A stretch of 64,000 nucleotides of DNA, taken from positions 1,748,001-1,812,000 of the forward strand of contig NZ_CP111085.1 of NCBI RefSeq assembly GCF_026278345.1. Reading direction: 5' to 3'. This DNA comes from Tellurirhabdus rosea. GTDB taxonomy: Bacteria; Bacteroidota; Bacteroidia; Cytophagales; Spirosomataceae. The translations under genes and the position numbers were made by a program. Position 1 is the stretch's first letter, and each line of letters begins with the position of its first letter. Below are positions 26,481-35,326 of this stretch, piece by piece. The notes under the pieces were generated by a model. The model saw nothing but the letters and a program-made list of their open reading frames with translations, did no database searches and was not told the DNA's origin.

Positions 26481-28724
26481 TCAACGAACCAGCATAATTT
26501 TCTGCCGCCGTACCGGCCCCTTTTCACTCCGCAGCTGCACGATGTACAGCCCGGCCGCCCACCCGCCGAAGTCCAGCGTCGTTTCGATGGCCTGCCGCAC
26601 GGGAAGGCCCGCCGTCATGGTTTTGCCCGTTGCAGACAGTACCGTCAGAACCCCATCCTGTGGGGGCACAATGCGTACGTAGCGGTCGGTCGGGTTCGGA
26701 AAGGCCCAGATGCCCGCCGGTGTGGGTTCGTTTCCGGTCACCACCGATTTTTCGGAGGTATTCTGCAAAAAACGCAGTCCGCCCGCCGTGGTTCCGGCCA
26801 GTACGTCGGGCAGGCCGTCGCCGGTCAGGTCGGCCGTCGCCAGAAAGAGGCCGCCGGAGACGCCTTCGTTCGCGGTCTGCGTGAGGCTGTTGGTCACCAG
26901 CGTCGAGTCGAGCAACTGGGCGGCGGCATCGGGCTGCTGGGGCAGGCGGTAGAGTTTCAGCGTCCCGTTGTTGTCGCCGACGAGCAGTTCCCGCACGGCA
27001 TCCCCGTTGAAATCGACCAGCGCCAGCGAGGCCCCCTGCGGCGCGGCCGGAGCCGGGATACGTCCGTAACTATCCGTCACCAGCTGAAACTGCGGCGTGC
27101 TGCTGCCCGTGTTGCGGAAGTAGCGGAAGCCCCCGGCAGACACCCCGGCCAGCAGGTCGGTCCGGCCGTCGCCGTCCACATCCACCCAGTTGAGCACCGA
27201 GGAAAGTCCGACGCGGTCGGGCAGGGTGATGGTCCGGACGTTGCTCAGGTCGAAGCGGGGAGCCGCCCCGCGCGCCGCCGCATTGGGCAGGTAGCGAATA
27301 TCGATGCCGCGGTTGACGTTGGTTCCCGAAAAAACGAGGTCCGGCGATCCGTTGCCGTCCATATCCGCCATCGCCGCCTGCAACAGCCGGACCTGAAACG
27401 TTCCGGACAGGTTCAGGTAATCGTCGGTGCGCCACTGAAACACGGGCTGGGCCGCCGTGCCGGTGTTTTCGTACTGCGTCAGACTCGCCCGGACGCCGAG
27501 GTTGCCCCGGATACCCGCGTTGCCGATGAGCAGGTCGAGGTCGCCGTCGCCGTCGAGGTCGGCCAGCAGCGGAGCGGCATCTTCGCCCACGTCGATCATG
27601 CCGTCCTGCAGGAAGTTTTTCTGGACATACTGAAAATCCGGCCGTTCGTCGGTCCCGGCATTGCGGTAAAACCAGTTCGAATTGCGGAAATCGATCAGGT
27701 CGGCGTCGTTGGTGTACACGTTGGGCGAAGCCACCAGATCGCGCTGGCCGTCGAAATCGAGGTCTTCCAGATAAACGGCCGGAAATACGTCGAAATCAAT
27801 CGGGTTGTTGTCGGGAAAATTGGGGCTGAAGCTGGTGAAGACCGAGGCCGCGCCGTTGCCGCCCGTATTGTTGAGCCGGGCGATGTTGCGGCAGGAAACG
27901 TGACCAAACAGGACGTCCTTCTTTTTGTCGCCGTTCACGTCCAGCAGCAGAATCGAATTACCGGCATGCATGGGTCGGGCGTTGGGGTCGGTAATCCGGC
28001 CGGAAGTGAGGCCGCAGTCGATGCCAAACACAAAATCGTTGCAGTATTCTTTCTGAAAACCGCCCCAGCAGAAGCCCTGTTTTTTGAACTCCAGCGCATC
28101 GGCCCCTTTCCCGCGTTCCTTCGCCATATTCTGCCAGAACTCCACGGCGTTGCCGGTAATGTCGAAGGTGATGATGTCGATGTCGCCGTCGTCGTCGGCA
28201 TCCGTGATGCCGGGCACGTCGGTCGAGACGATGTACAGGTTGATGCGGCTGGAAAGTCCTTCGCCGTAGACCGGGTCGGCCACCGACTGCCACGCCAGTC
28301 GCCCGTTGGCGGCCGTATTTTTAAAGATGCGCAGTCCCGAGGGAGTGTGGGTGAAGAGGTCCTTGCGGCCGTCGCGGTCGTAATCCACCAGCAGCATCCA
28401 GTACAGAATGTCGGCCGGAAACTGGCTTTCGTACTCGGGAGCGTGCTTCCAGCGGTAGGTCGTTCCCTGCGGCTCGGCCACGAAAGCCGTAATCCGGTTG
28501 GTCTGCCGGTCGAACACGACAAGGTCTTCCACGGCATCCGGGTTCAGGTGAATGCGGGAATACTGCGCGCCGTTGAGTCCGCCCGCCCAGGGGTTGACCA
28601 GCGTGCGGTTTTCGACCCGCACCTCCGGCCCCGCAGACTGCCGGAACGCAAAGTTTCCGGCGGGCGGCTGGGCCGTTGCGGCAGAAAGTATCAGCAGGCA
28701 GAAAAAAGTAAAAAGGTTTTTCAT
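26481..28724 (-). CDS. Secreted FG-GAP/VCBS-repeat protein with T9SS sorting domain
   Basis: A 747-residue protein with a signal peptide (LFTFFCLLILSAATAQ). It contains many FG-GAP/VCBS repeats with Ca-binding-type cores such as DYDRDGRKDLFTH, DADDDGDIDIITF, DVNGDKKKDVLFG, DLDGDGDLDLLIG, DMDGNGSPDLVFS and DVDGDGRTDLLAG, suggesting a beta-propeller. The C-terminal ~75 residues (AFPNPTDRYVRI, then ATGKTMTAGLP, ending AAGLYIVQLRSEKG) are a type A T9SS sorting domain, so it is exported through type IX secretion and likely surface-bound. The ligand is unknown. Divergent from murF. Confidence 0.9.
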   Translation of the reverse strand: MKNLFTFFCLLILSAATAQPPAGNFAFRQSAGPEVRVENRTLVNPWAGGLNGAQYSRIHLNPDAVEDLVVFDRQTNRITAFVAEPQGTTYRWKHAPEYESQFPADILYWMLLVDYDRDGRKDLFTHTPSGLRIFKNTAANGRLAWQSVADPVYGEGLSSRINLYIVSTDVPGITDADDDGDIDIITFDITGNAVEFWQNMAKERGKGADALEFKKQGFCWGGFQKEYCNDFVFGIDCGLTSGRITDPNARPMHAGNSILLLDVNGDKKKDVLFGHVSCRNIARLNNTGGNGAASVFTSFSPNFPDNNPIDFDVFPAVYLEDLDFDGQRDLVASPNVYTNDADLIDFRNSNWFYRNAGTDERPDFQYVQKNFLQDGMIDVGEDAAPLLADLDGDGDLDLLIGNAGIRGNLGVRASLTQYENTGTAAQPVFQWRTDDYLNLSGTFQVRLLQAAMADMDGNGSPDLVFSGTNVNRGIDIRYLPNAAARGAAPRFDLSNVRTITLPDRVGLSSVLNWVDVDGDGRTDLLAGVSAGGFRYFRNTGSSTPQFQLVTDSYGRIPAPAAPQGASLALVDFNGDAVRELLVGDNNGTLKLYRLPQQPDAAAQLLDSTLVTNSLTQTANEGVSGGLFLATADLTGDGLPDVLAGTTAGGLRFLQNTSEKSVVTGNEPTPAGIWAFPNPTDRYVRIVPPQDGVLTVLSATGKTMTAGLPVRQAIETTLDFGGWAAGLYIVQLRSEKGPVRRQKIMLVR

Positions 28725-28739
28725 GTATTTTTGACGGCC

Positions 28740-28829
28740 TCTGTGGTCCTCTGTGCTTACCTCCGTGTTCTCTGTGGTAAAAAATCAACCACAGAGTTGC
28801 ACGGAGGTAAGCACAGAGAGCCACAGAGA
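28740..28829. repeat. CTCTGTGG-type inverted repeat in the VCBS/murF divergent region
   Basis: The arms 28740-28778 and 28788-28829 are reverse complements with a few mismatches and indels around a 9-base spacer. Each arm is a degenerate tandem of CTCTGTG(G)-type words with CTTACCTCCGTG in the middle. It lies between two divergent genes, so it cannot be a terminator for either; it would be in one or both leaders. Confidence 0.75.
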
Positions 28830-28874
28830 TGTAACGAACTGTACGACTTTATCGATTTACGCTCAACCCAGAAA

Positions 28875-30188
28875 ATGAGCCTTTCTATTCAGGAAATTTA
28901 CGAACGCTTCCGCGAATGCCCGAGCGTTTCGACCGATACCCGTAAAATTACTCCGGAGTGCCTGTTCGTCGCCCTCAAAGGCGATAAATTCGACGGAAAC
29001 AAGTTTGCCCGACAGGCGCTGGAACAAGGCGCCCGATACGCCCTGGTCGACGATCCGGAGGTGGCTACCGACGACCGGTTTCTGCTCGTCGACGACGGCC
29101 TGACGGCTTTGCAGGAACTGGCCCGCCACCACCGGCAGACCCTGACCATTCCGGTCATCGGCCTGACGGGTTCCAACGGCAAGACCACCACCAAAGAGCT
29201 GCTGGCGGCGGTGCTGTCGCGGAAATACCGGACCTACGCCACCTTCGGCAACCTCAACAACCACATCGGCGTGCCGCTGACGCTGCTCGCCATCCGCAAC
29301 GACGGACCGGAGGCTCCCTACGAAATCGCCGTTGTCGAAATGGGCGCCAATCACCAGGGCGAAATCCGGCTGCTATCGTCCATCGCCCAGCCGACGCACG
29401 GACTGATCACGAACGTCGGGAAGGCGCATCTGGAAGGGTTTGGCGGCGAAGCGGGCGTCCGGAAGGGCAAGGGCGAACTCTACGACTGGCTGGCGCACCA
29501 GCACGGCACGGTGTTCGTGCACGGCACAAATGTCACCCTGCAGGAAATGCATCTGGAACGGCAGTTTCACGAAGTGATTCATTACCTGGGGCCGAACGCG
29601 TTTTTCCACGCCACGCTCGTGCAGGAAGCGCCGGTGATCGTCTACCGCGACGAAGCCGGGCAGGAGGTCAACACCAACCTGACGGGGCACTACAACTTTG
29701 ACAACATCGCGGCGGCGCTCTGCGTCGGGAAGTATTTCGGCGTTCCGGCCGAGGAGGCCAACGCGGCCATTGCGGCCTACAACCCCACCAACAACCGCTC
29801 GCAAATCATTCAGAAGGGCACAAACACCATTCTGATGGATGCCTACAACGCTAACCCGAGTTCGATGGCGGCGGCGATCGAAAACTTCACCAAGCTGGCC
29901 GCCAGGCGGAAGGTCGTGATTCTGGGCGATATGTACGAACTGGGCGACGAGAGCCCGGTCGAACACGCGGCGCTGGGCGAACGGGTGGCGCAGGGCGGTT
30001 TCGACACGGTCATTCTGGCCGGGAAAGACATGCAGTACGCGCTCGCCGCTCTGCCAAAAGCTTATTATTTCCCGGACAAATTTTCGCTGCACAACTGGAT
30101 CATGGACAACCCGTTCACCGACGCGCACATTCTCATCAAAGGCTCGCGGGGCATGGGGCTGGAAACGGTCGTGCAGTTTATCAACTGA
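28875..30188 (+). CDS. murF: UDP-N-acetylmuramoyl-tripeptide--D-alanyl-D-alanine ligase
   Basis: A 437-residue Mur ligase that adds D-Ala-D-Ala to the UDP-MurNAc-tripeptide in the cytoplasm, the last soluble step of peptidoglycan precursor synthesis. Domains: N-terminal Mur fold (STDTRKITPECLFVALKGDK), central ATPase (VIGLTGSNGKTTTKELLAAV, AVVEMGANHQGEI, LITNVGKAHLEGFG), and C-terminal domain (LMDAYNANPSSMAAAIENF, VVILGDMYELGDES). Length is normal. The frame runs open another 2.5 kb upstream, antisense to the VCBS gene; that extension is an artefact. ATG 28875 (MSLSIQEIY) is just ahead of the domain. Confidence 0.95.
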   Translation: MSLSIQEIYERFRECPSVSTDTRKITPECLFVALKGDKFDGNKFARQALEQGARYALVDDPEVATDDRFLLVDDGLTALQELARHHRQTLTIPVIGLTGSNGKTTTKELLAAVLSRKYRTYATFGNLNNHIGVPLTLLAIRNDGPEAPYEIAVVEMGANHQGEIRLLSSIAQPTHGLITNVGKAHLEGFGGEAGVRKGKGELYDWLAHQHGTVFVHGTNVTLQEMHLERQFHEVIHYLGPNAFFHATLVQEAPVIVYRDEAGQEVNTNLTGHYNFDNIAAALCVGKYFGVPAEEANAAIAAYNPTNNRSQIIQKGTNTILMDAYNANPSSMAAAIENFTKLAARRKVVILGDMYELGDESPVEHAALGERVAQGGFDTVILAGKDMQYALAALPKAYYFPDKFSLHNWIMDNPFTDAHILIKGSRGMGLETVVQFIN

Positions 30189-30222
30189 ACTCGAATTTAC
30201 AGTGATTTACCTGATTAACTTT

Positions 30223-30274
30223 GATTGGTTTCAGTTACGGCGTCTCCAACCGGACGCCGCAACTGAAACCAATC
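30223..30274 (+). repeat. 22-bp hairpin between murF and csaA
   Basis: The arms 30223-30244 and 30253-30274 pair over 22 bp with one mismatch, around an 8-base loop. The position after the murF stop (34 bases) suggests termination, but no U-tract follows (the flank is ATCGCCTTTC). It could instead be a leader structure of csaA. Confidence 0.75.
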
Positions 30275-30317
30275 ATCGCCTTTCTTCATTTGTTGTGTTC
30301 GTCGCTGCTGGAAAATC

Positions 30318-30665
30318 ATGGAAACTCCTGCCTCCCCTATCACCTGGGATGACTTTGCCAAACTAGAGATCCGCGTCGGGACCGTTATCCGCGCCGAGGT
30401 GTTCAAGGAAGCCAGAAAACCCGCTTACAAAATCACCATCGATTTTGGCGAATACGGCATCCGGAAGACCTCCGCGCAGGTCACAAAACTGTACTCCCCC
30501 GACGACCTGATCGGGAAACAGGTTACGGCGGTCGTCAACTTCCCCCCCAGGCAGATTGCCAATTTCTACAGCGAATGCCTGCTGCTGGGTTCTATTGGAG
30601 AGGAAAACGAAATAACGTTGCTGACGACCGAACGCCCCGTCAAAAACGGCTTACGAGTAGGATAA
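30318..30665 (+). CDS. csaA: CsaA-like tRNA-binding domain protein
   Basis: A 115-residue protein that is a single tRNA-binding (OB-fold, EMAP-II-like) domain: FAKLEIRVGTVIRAEVFKEA, then KPAYKITIDFGEYGIRKTSA, QVTKLYSPDDLIGKQV, NFPPRQIANFYSECLLLGS. It matches CsaA, described as a secretion-linked chaperone and tRNA-binding protein; its precise role is uncertain. It is cytoplasmic with no signal peptide. A hairpin separates it from murF upstream. Confidence 0.9.
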   Translation: METPASPITWDDFAKLEIRVGTVIRAEVFKEARKPAYKITIDFGEYGIRKTSAQVTKLYSPDDLIGKQVTAVVNFPPRQIANFYSECLLLGSIGEENEITLLTTERPVKNGLRVG

Positions 30666-30705
30666 TGGTCCCGTATTGTTTATTTCCCGACAAGTTTACA
30701 TCTGA

Positions 30706-31371
30706 ATGAAACACTCCCTTCCCAAACAACTGGCCGGTTTCCTGTTTTTTCTGGTAAGTTTTTCCTGCGCAGCGCAAAACCGCCCGGCCTTTGAAGCCGA
30801 AATTCTGGCCTTTGAGGCCAAAGACAAACTCAGCCCGCCGCCTCAGAAACCGATTGTCTTTACCGGCAGCTCGTCGGTTCGCCTGTGGGCCGATCTGGAA
30901 AAAGACTTCGCGGGCAAGGCCGTCCTGAACCGGGGATTCGGCGGCTCGCAGCTGACGGACGTGATCCGCTACGCCGACCGGATCATCATCCCCTACAAGC
31001 CGAAACAGGTGGTAATCTATGCCGGCGAAAACGACATTGCTTCGGGCACCGTGACGGCGCAGCAAACGTACGACCGCTTCGTGACGCTGTTCCGGCAGAT
31101 TCGGAAGGCCCTGCCCAAAACGCAGGTAACCTTTATCGCCATCAAACCCAGTCCGTCCCGGCGAAAATACCTGCCGGTCGTGGTGGAGGCAAACCGCCTG
31201 ATCGAGAGCTTCCTGAAACAGCAGAAACGGACTTCGTTCGTGGATGTCTACACGCCCATGCTGACGGCTAGCGGCGGCACGCGGGGCGAGCTTTTCCGGG
31301 CCGACAGCCTGCACATGAACCGGAAAGGCTACGAAATCTGGGCAGGGCAGGTCCGGCCGTATTTGAAATGA
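30706..31371 (+). CDS. Exported SGNH/GDSL-type hydrolase
   Basis: A 221-residue exported protein (signal peptide QLAGFLFFLVSFSCAAQ). Block I is VFTGSSSVRLW with the nucleophile Ser (GSS in place of GDS), followed by RGFGGSQLTDV (block II Gly), VVIYAGENDIASG (block III GxND) and DSLHMNRKGYEIW with the catalytic Asp and His (block V). It probably acts as an esterase or deacetylase on surface polysaccharide or peptidoglycan substituents. The next gene (ahcY) appears separately transcribed. Confidence 0.87.
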   Translation: MKHSLPKQLAGFLFFLVSFSCAAQNRPAFEAEILAFEAKDKLSPPPQKPIVFTGSSSVRLWADLEKDFAGKAVLNRGFGGSQLTDVIRYADRIIIPYKPKQVVIYAGENDIASGTVTAQQTYDRFVTLFRQIRKALPKTQVTFIAIKPSPSRRKYLPVVVEANRLIESFLKQQKRTSFVDVYTPMLTASGGTRGELFRADSLHMNRKGYEIWAGQVRPYLK

Positions 31372-31392
31372 ACGGCCGGTGCGCCCGGACCC

Positions 31393-31431
31393 ACGGTTAA
31401 AACCGTTTGGCCCCCCGGTTAAAACCGGGGG
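31393..31431. repeat. Two adjacent perfect palindromes sharing CGGTTAAAACCG
   Basis: 31393-31406 reads ACGGTTAAAACCGT and 31412-31431 reads CCCCCGGTTAAAACCGGGGG; both are perfect palindromes around the same core. They lie just after the SGNH gene and before the ahcY promoter. They resemble in style the CCGG...TTAG...CCGG palindromes at 35230-35326 and 51482-51612. They could form two tandem hairpins. Confidence 0.8.
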
Positions 31432-31456
31432 CTTAGGAACTTTGCCGGTCAATCCC

Positions 31457-31464
31457 TACTTTTG
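31457..31464 (+). promoter_or_regulatory. Predicted -7 box (TACTTTTG) for ahcY
   Basis: TACTTTTG matches TAnnTTTG and would give a start near 31470, about 77 bases before the ATG at 31547. No -33 element is at the expected spacing. No riboswitch fold was recognised in the leader. Confidence 0.45.
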
Positions 31465-31546
31465 CATTTTAGGAAGACTACGGCCCGATAATTGATTCAT
31501 CATCAGGCAGTAGTTCACAAGTAATCCGATAATCATCAATACAGTT

Positions 31547-32863
31547 ATGTCGACTCAAACGTCAACGTACGTACCTTACAAAGTAAAGGACATTTCACTG
31601 GCCGAGTGGGGCCGCAAGGAAATCCGGCTGGCAGAGGCCGAAATGCCGGGTTTGATGGCGCTGCGTCAGGAATTCGGTCCGTCGAAGCCGCTGGCGGGTG
31701 CCCGCGTCGCCGGCTGTCTGCACATGACCATCCAGACCGCCGTGCTGATCGAAACGCTGGTGGAACTGGGTGCGGAAGTAACCTGGTCGTCCTGCAATAT
31801 CTTCTCGACGCAGGACCACGCCGCCGCGGCCATCGCCGCCGCCGGTATTCAGGTGTACGCCTGGAAAGGCATGACGGAAGAAGAGTTCAACTGGTGTATC
31901 GAACAGACTTTGTTCTTCGGCGAATCCCAGCAGCCGCTGAACATGATCCTCGACGACGGCGGTGACCTGACGAACATGGTGTTCGACAACTATCCGGAAC
32001 TGATCGGTGGTATCAAAGGGCTGTCGGAAGAAACGACGACGGGCGTACACCGCCTCTACGAGCGGATGAAGAACGGCACGCTGCACCTGCCTGCCATCAA
32101 CGTCAACGACTCGGTAACGAAATCGAAATTCGATAACAAATACGGCTGCCGCGAGTCGCTGGTAGACGCAATCCGCCGCGCTACGGACCTCATGCTGGCC
32201 GGTAAAGTGGCCGTGGTAGCGGGTTACGGTGACGTAGGCAAAGGCTCGGCCGAATCTCTGCGGGGCGCTGGCTGCCGCGTGCTGGTAACGGAAATCGACC
32301 CGATCTGCGCCCTGCAGGCGGCGATGGACGGCTACGAAGTCGTGACGATGGATGAGGCCGCTACCCGCGCCAACATTTTCGTAACGGCCACGGGTAACGT
32401 CAACATCGTGAAGGAGCGTCACTTCCGGGCGATGAAAGACAAGGCCATCGTGTGTAACATTGGTCACTTCGACAACGAAATCGATATGGCGTGGCTGAAC
32501 CAGAACTACGGCCACACGAAGTCGCAGATCAAGCCGCAGGTGGACATGTACGAAATCGACGGCAAGGAGCTTATCGTCCTGGCCGAAGGCCGTCTGGTCA
32601 ACCTGGGCTGCGCGATGGGTCACCCGTCTTTCGTGATGTCGTGCTCGTTCTCGAACCAGACGCTCGCCCAGCTTGAGCTGTGGAACAACCCCGAGAAATA
32701 CGAGAAGAAAGTATACATCCTGCCGAAGCACCTTGACGAGAAAGTGGCTGCCCTGCACCTCGCCCACGTCGGCGCGAAGCTGGATTCCCTGGACGAAGAA
32801 CAGGCCGCTTACATCGGCGTTACGCCGCAGGGTCCGTTCAAGTCGGAGATGTACCGGTACTAA
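31547..32863 (+). CDS. ahcY: Adenosylhomocysteinase
   Basis: A 438-residue cytoplasmic enzyme that splits S-adenosylhomocysteine into adenosine and homocysteine, using bound NAD. Signatures are [60 protein letters not shown] (with substrate and catalytic residues), [19 protein letters not shown] (NAD site GxGxxG), and [12 protein letters not shown]. It ends in the family C-terminal sequence [16 protein letters not shown]-like ([16 protein letters not shown]), with the NAD-binding Lys-x4-Tyr. It feeds the methionine/SAM cycle, whose other genes are not here. It ends at a strong terminator. Confidence 0.97.
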   Translation: MSTQTSTYVPYKVKDISLAEWGRKEIRLAEAEMPGLMALRQEFGPSKPLAGARVAGCLHMTIQTAVLIETLVELGAEVTWSSCNIFSTQDHAAAAIAAAGIQVYAWKGMTEEEFNWCIEQTLFFGESQQPLNMILDDGGDLTNMVFDNYPELIGGIKGLSEETTTGVHRLYERMKNGTLHLPAINVNDSVTKSKFDNKYGCRESLVDAIRRATDLMLAGKVAVVAGYGDVGKGSAESLRGAGCRVLVTEIDPICALQAAMDGYEVVTMDEAATRANIFVTATGNVNIVKERHFRAMKDKAIVCNIGHFDNEIDMAWLNQNYGHTKSQIKPQVDMYEIDGKELIVLAEGRLVNLGCAMGHPSFVMSCSFSNQTLAQLELWNNPEKYEKKVYILPKHLDEKVAALHLAHVGAKLDSLDEEQAAYIGVTPQGPFKSEMYRY

Positions 32864-32899
32864 TTCAGTTAAAAATTAAGAGTTAAGAATTAAAAATTG

Positions 32900-32941
32900 G
32901 CTTCGCCGGGGTGGGATTTCTGCTCCGGCGAAGCTTTTTTG
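32900..32941 (+). terminator. Rho-independent terminator of ahcY
   Basis: A 10-bp GC-rich stem, GCTTCGCCGG (32900-32909) with CCGGCGAAGC (32925-32934), followed by a run of T. A short tandem of AATTAAGA/AATTAAAAATT words precedes it (32871-32898). Confidence 0.87.
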
Positions 32942-33053
32942 TTTCCTCTGGGTAACGGAATCTGGTCAAGCTACCAGGAAGCGTTATGGGATTGGAGGGA
33001 GTTTTTGGAATCGCCGCATCCTCTGCTTTTCTTTAGGGCACTATTCCGCCCTT

Positions 33054-34451
33054 ATGAAAATCAGAAAACACGCCGCTATCCTGCTGGCCTGGCTCCCGTT
33101 CGCCGCGGCGGCCCAGACACCCGCCTGCTCCTGCCCGGACGTGCTGGAGCAGACCGTCGATAAAGTCACCCGCATCTACGCCGGTTATTTCGACAAAGTC
33201 AACGACCGGACCCGCCCCCGGTACGAGCGCCTGCTGGACAGCCTCCGCCGTCAGGCACCACGGGCCAAACAGCCCGCCGCCTGCAACGCGCTGCTTCAGA
33301 CCTACCAGAACTTTTTCCGGGATCGCCACGTGAAGGTGTATTTCACCCAACGGGCGGACCGCAGCCAAGTGCGCCGCCTGCCGATCACCGAAACCCGGTT
33401 AAAAGCAAACCTGCAGAATCCGGCTTACCGCGCTGATCTGGCCGAGGGCATCTGGACTACCGGCGATGGCAACAACCGCTTTCTGATTACCAAAGACCCG
33501 AAAAAGCCCGGTACCCTGGTGGCTGTCTGGCTGTCCGGCAACTACCGGAACTGGCAGCCCGGCACCGTCATGGCCGAGTTGAAGACCAACGAGGAGGTGG
33601 TGTATAACGTGACCGTTTTCAACGATGACGCCAGTAGTTACCAGCTGCCGCTGAGACTAACCGAAAACGGCCTGGTTTTCAAAGGTTTTTCCTGGAAACG
33701 GGAATATCCGCAAGCCTTTACGGCGGCTCAGCGTCAGCAACTGAAAGAGCGGGCGCCGGTTCGTCTCCGGCCCGTGAACGACGATTTCGTTTACCTCCGG
33801 CTTTCCGCCTTCAACCAGTCGGAGGTGGACGAACTGGATGGACTCATCAAGGCCAATGCCGACCTCATCAACCGGACGCCGAATCTGATTCTGGATCTCC
33901 GGGGCAACGGCGGCGGCGATGCGTCCCCGTCGTTTACGATGATGGAACTGCTGTACGACCAGCCCATGCCCATCCCGACGGACAGTTACCGGGCCTCGGC
34001 GGAGATGATGGCGCAAGCCCAGACGTACGACACCGTGCTGGCCAACCGCCTGAAAACCAACCCCGGCGGTCTGGTGCCGTATTCGCCTTTTCCGCTGCTT
34101 ACGCTCGACAAAATTTCGATTTCTCCTAAACGAGTGGCGATTCTGATGGATAAAGGCTGCGCCTCCAGCACCGAATTCCTTCTTTACCTGACGCGCTACA
34201 GCCGCAAAACGACGCTGTTCGGCACCAACAGCATGGGCGTGATGGATTACGGACAGCAGAAAGATTTCCGGCTGAACTGCCCAGATTTTACGCTGTCGAT
34301 TCCGGTTACGCGCTCGGGCTGGGTCGATACCGAACCCATCGACAACGTCGGTTTCAAGCCCCACGTCCGGATTCCGGCGGGCACTAAAGACTGGGTGCCG
34401 TTTGTGGTGAATCACTGGAAAACGAAGCCCGTACCGACCGCGCAGCGGTGA
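33054..34451 (+). CDS. Exported S41 family (C-terminal processing type) serine peptidase
   Basis: A 465-residue exported protein (signal peptide ILLAWLPFAAAAQ), with Cys residues (PACSCPD) soon after. The N-terminal ~130 residues are helical. The S41 core has LILDLRGNGGGDASP and MDKGCASSTEF with probable nucleophile Ser371, followed by FGTNSMGVMDYGQQK. The expected catalytic Lys (usually 25 residues on) would be near the SRKTTLFG segment, but its alignment is not certain. No clear PDZ domain is seen. It is periplasmic and processes peptides; targets are unknown. Confidence 0.82.
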   Translation: MKIRKHAAILLAWLPFAAAAQTPACSCPDVLEQTVDKVTRIYAGYFDKVNDRTRPRYERLLDSLRRQAPRAKQPAACNALLQTYQNFFRDRHVKVYFTQRADRSQVRRLPITETRLKANLQNPAYRADLAEGIWTTGDGNNRFLITKDPKKPGTLVAVWLSGNYRNWQPGTVMAELKTNEEVVYNVTVFNDDASSYQLPLRLTENGLVFKGFSWKREYPQAFTAAQRQQLKERAPVRLRPVNDDFVYLRLSAFNQSEVDELDGLIKANADLINRTPNLILDLRGNGGGDASPSFTMMELLYDQPMPIPTDSYRASAEMMAQAQTYDTVLANRLKTNPGGLVPYSPFPLLTLDKISISPKRVAILMDKGCASSTEFLLYLTRYSRKTTLFGTNSMGVMDYGQQKDFRLNCPDFTLSIPVTRSGWVDTEPIDNVGFKPHVRIPAGTKDWVPFVVNHWKTKPVPTAQR

Positions 34452-34478
34452 AGTCCGAATCTGATGAGGAAAACCGGC

Positions 34479-35192
34479 TTAGCGACCGGCGCTGGTGGCC
34501 TCGCAGCTTGCTGGTTCATGCGGCGTTTCTGCGGCCGGTTTTTCCTCAAAAAAATACGTCCGTTTCTCGGTCAGGTCGTCGTAGGTGTACATCGCCCGGC
34601 GGCGGGCCTTCCACCAGTGGCGGATGAGGGCGAAATCGCCCAGACAGCCGAAGGTGTGGAGCAGCAGCGTCAGCCCCAGAAGGATGCGGTATTCGGGTAA
34701 AAGGACCAGCGCCAGGGCCAGTCCAGTCGTAATTACCAGAAAAGGCATGGCGGCCACCAGCGCGTTTTCCCGCAGCGCCATGACAAACCGCTGGGAGTAA
34801 GCGTACACCATCAGCCCTTTTCGGGAATAACCAAACCCGACATCCCGCGCGCCAAGCCCCAGGAACACCAGGGCATGAATGCCTTCGTGAACGACCAGCA
34901 GCACGAGCAGCAGAGGAAGGACGGCCACAAGCTGCCAGAAGCCGGCCGCGCCACTGGTAGGTCCTTTCAGCCAGTGGCCCAGAAAATAGCCGACGATACC
35001 TCCTGCCCCCGCCATAAGCAGAAACACGATGACCGACCGCACCGTCAGCCGGGGCCGTTCCTTTGTCCCTGCCTGCGGCGGTTTCATGCCCAGTTCGCGG
35101 AAAATGAAAAGCGTCATTTCATCAATGTGAAACGATTCGAGCAGCGAGAAGCGGCCGGAGTGGTGAAGTTGGTCAACCGTCGGACGAGGCAT
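34479..35192 (-). CDS. DUF3267 membrane metallopeptidase-like protein
   Basis: A 237-residue membrane protein. It has about four hydrophobic segments. The first pair (VRSVIVFLLMAGAGGIVGYF, LVAVLPLLLVLLVVHE) ends in a zinc-type HEGIH (HExxH) motif. A candidate third ligand lies in GCLGDFALIRHW. DUF3267 proteins (B. subtilis YhaI-like group) are thought to be intramembrane or membrane-bound peptidases; substrates are not known. ATG 35192 (MPRPTVDQLHH) was chosen over the extended frame to 35261, which would run into palindromic repeats. Confidence 0.77.
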   Translation of the reverse strand: MPRPTVDQLHHSGRFSLLESFHIDEMTLFIFRELGMKPPQAGTKERPRLTVRSVIVFLLMAGAGGIVGYFLGHWLKGPTSGAAGFWQLVAVLPLLLVLLVVHEGIHALVFLGLGARDVGFGYSRKGLMVYAYSQRFVMALRENALVAAMPFLVITTGLALALVLLPEYRILLGLTLLLHTFGCLGDFALIRHWWKARRRAMYTYDDLTEKRTYFFEEKPAAETPHEPASCEATSAGR

Positions 35193-35224
35193 GGGTTTCT
35201 GAAGATTGGCTTGCCGAAATATAC

Positions 35225-35249
35225 AAAAAGTCCGGCTTTTAGACCGGAC
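35225..35249 (-). terminator. Terminator hairpin downstream of the TonB receptor gene
   Basis: On the minus strand, GTCCGG...CCGGAC (35249-35230) forms a 6-bp stem, followed by TTTTTG. It lies beyond the TonB receptor stop, after the paired repeat 35262-35326. Its sequence GTCCGGCTTTTAGACCGGAC is also a member of the local palindrome family. Confidence 0.7.
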
Positions 35250-35261
35250 CCTGTACCCCAT

Positions 35262-35326
35262 AGTATCCCTGGATTTCAGTCCGGGAGTTTGGAAATAGTC
35301 CTCCCGGACTGAAATCCGGGGATACC
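35262..35326. repeat. Paired palindromic repeat (family with GTATCCC and CCGG arms)
   Basis: Two 26-base copies in inverted orientation (35262-35287 and 35301-35326) with two mismatches and a 13-base spacer. Each copy has the form GTATCCC(C/T)GG-ATTTCAGT-CCGGGAG, so it is itself a partial palindrome. A closely related pair is at 51482-51612. The arrangement is like a BIME (two REP units head-to-head). It directly abuts the TonB receptor stop codon. Confidence 0.8.

Noticed and set aside
26373-28874. Long open frame upstream of and in frame with murF (would make a 1271-residue protein)
   Set aside because: It is antisense to the VCBS-repeat gene and has low-complexity Arg/Val/Gly-rich sequence with no family match; the Mur ligase domain starts at 28875.
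31372-31546. SAH or SAM riboswitch upstream of ahcY
   Set aside because: The leader contains small palindromes but none of the recognisable conserved core of these riboswitches that I could identify by eye.
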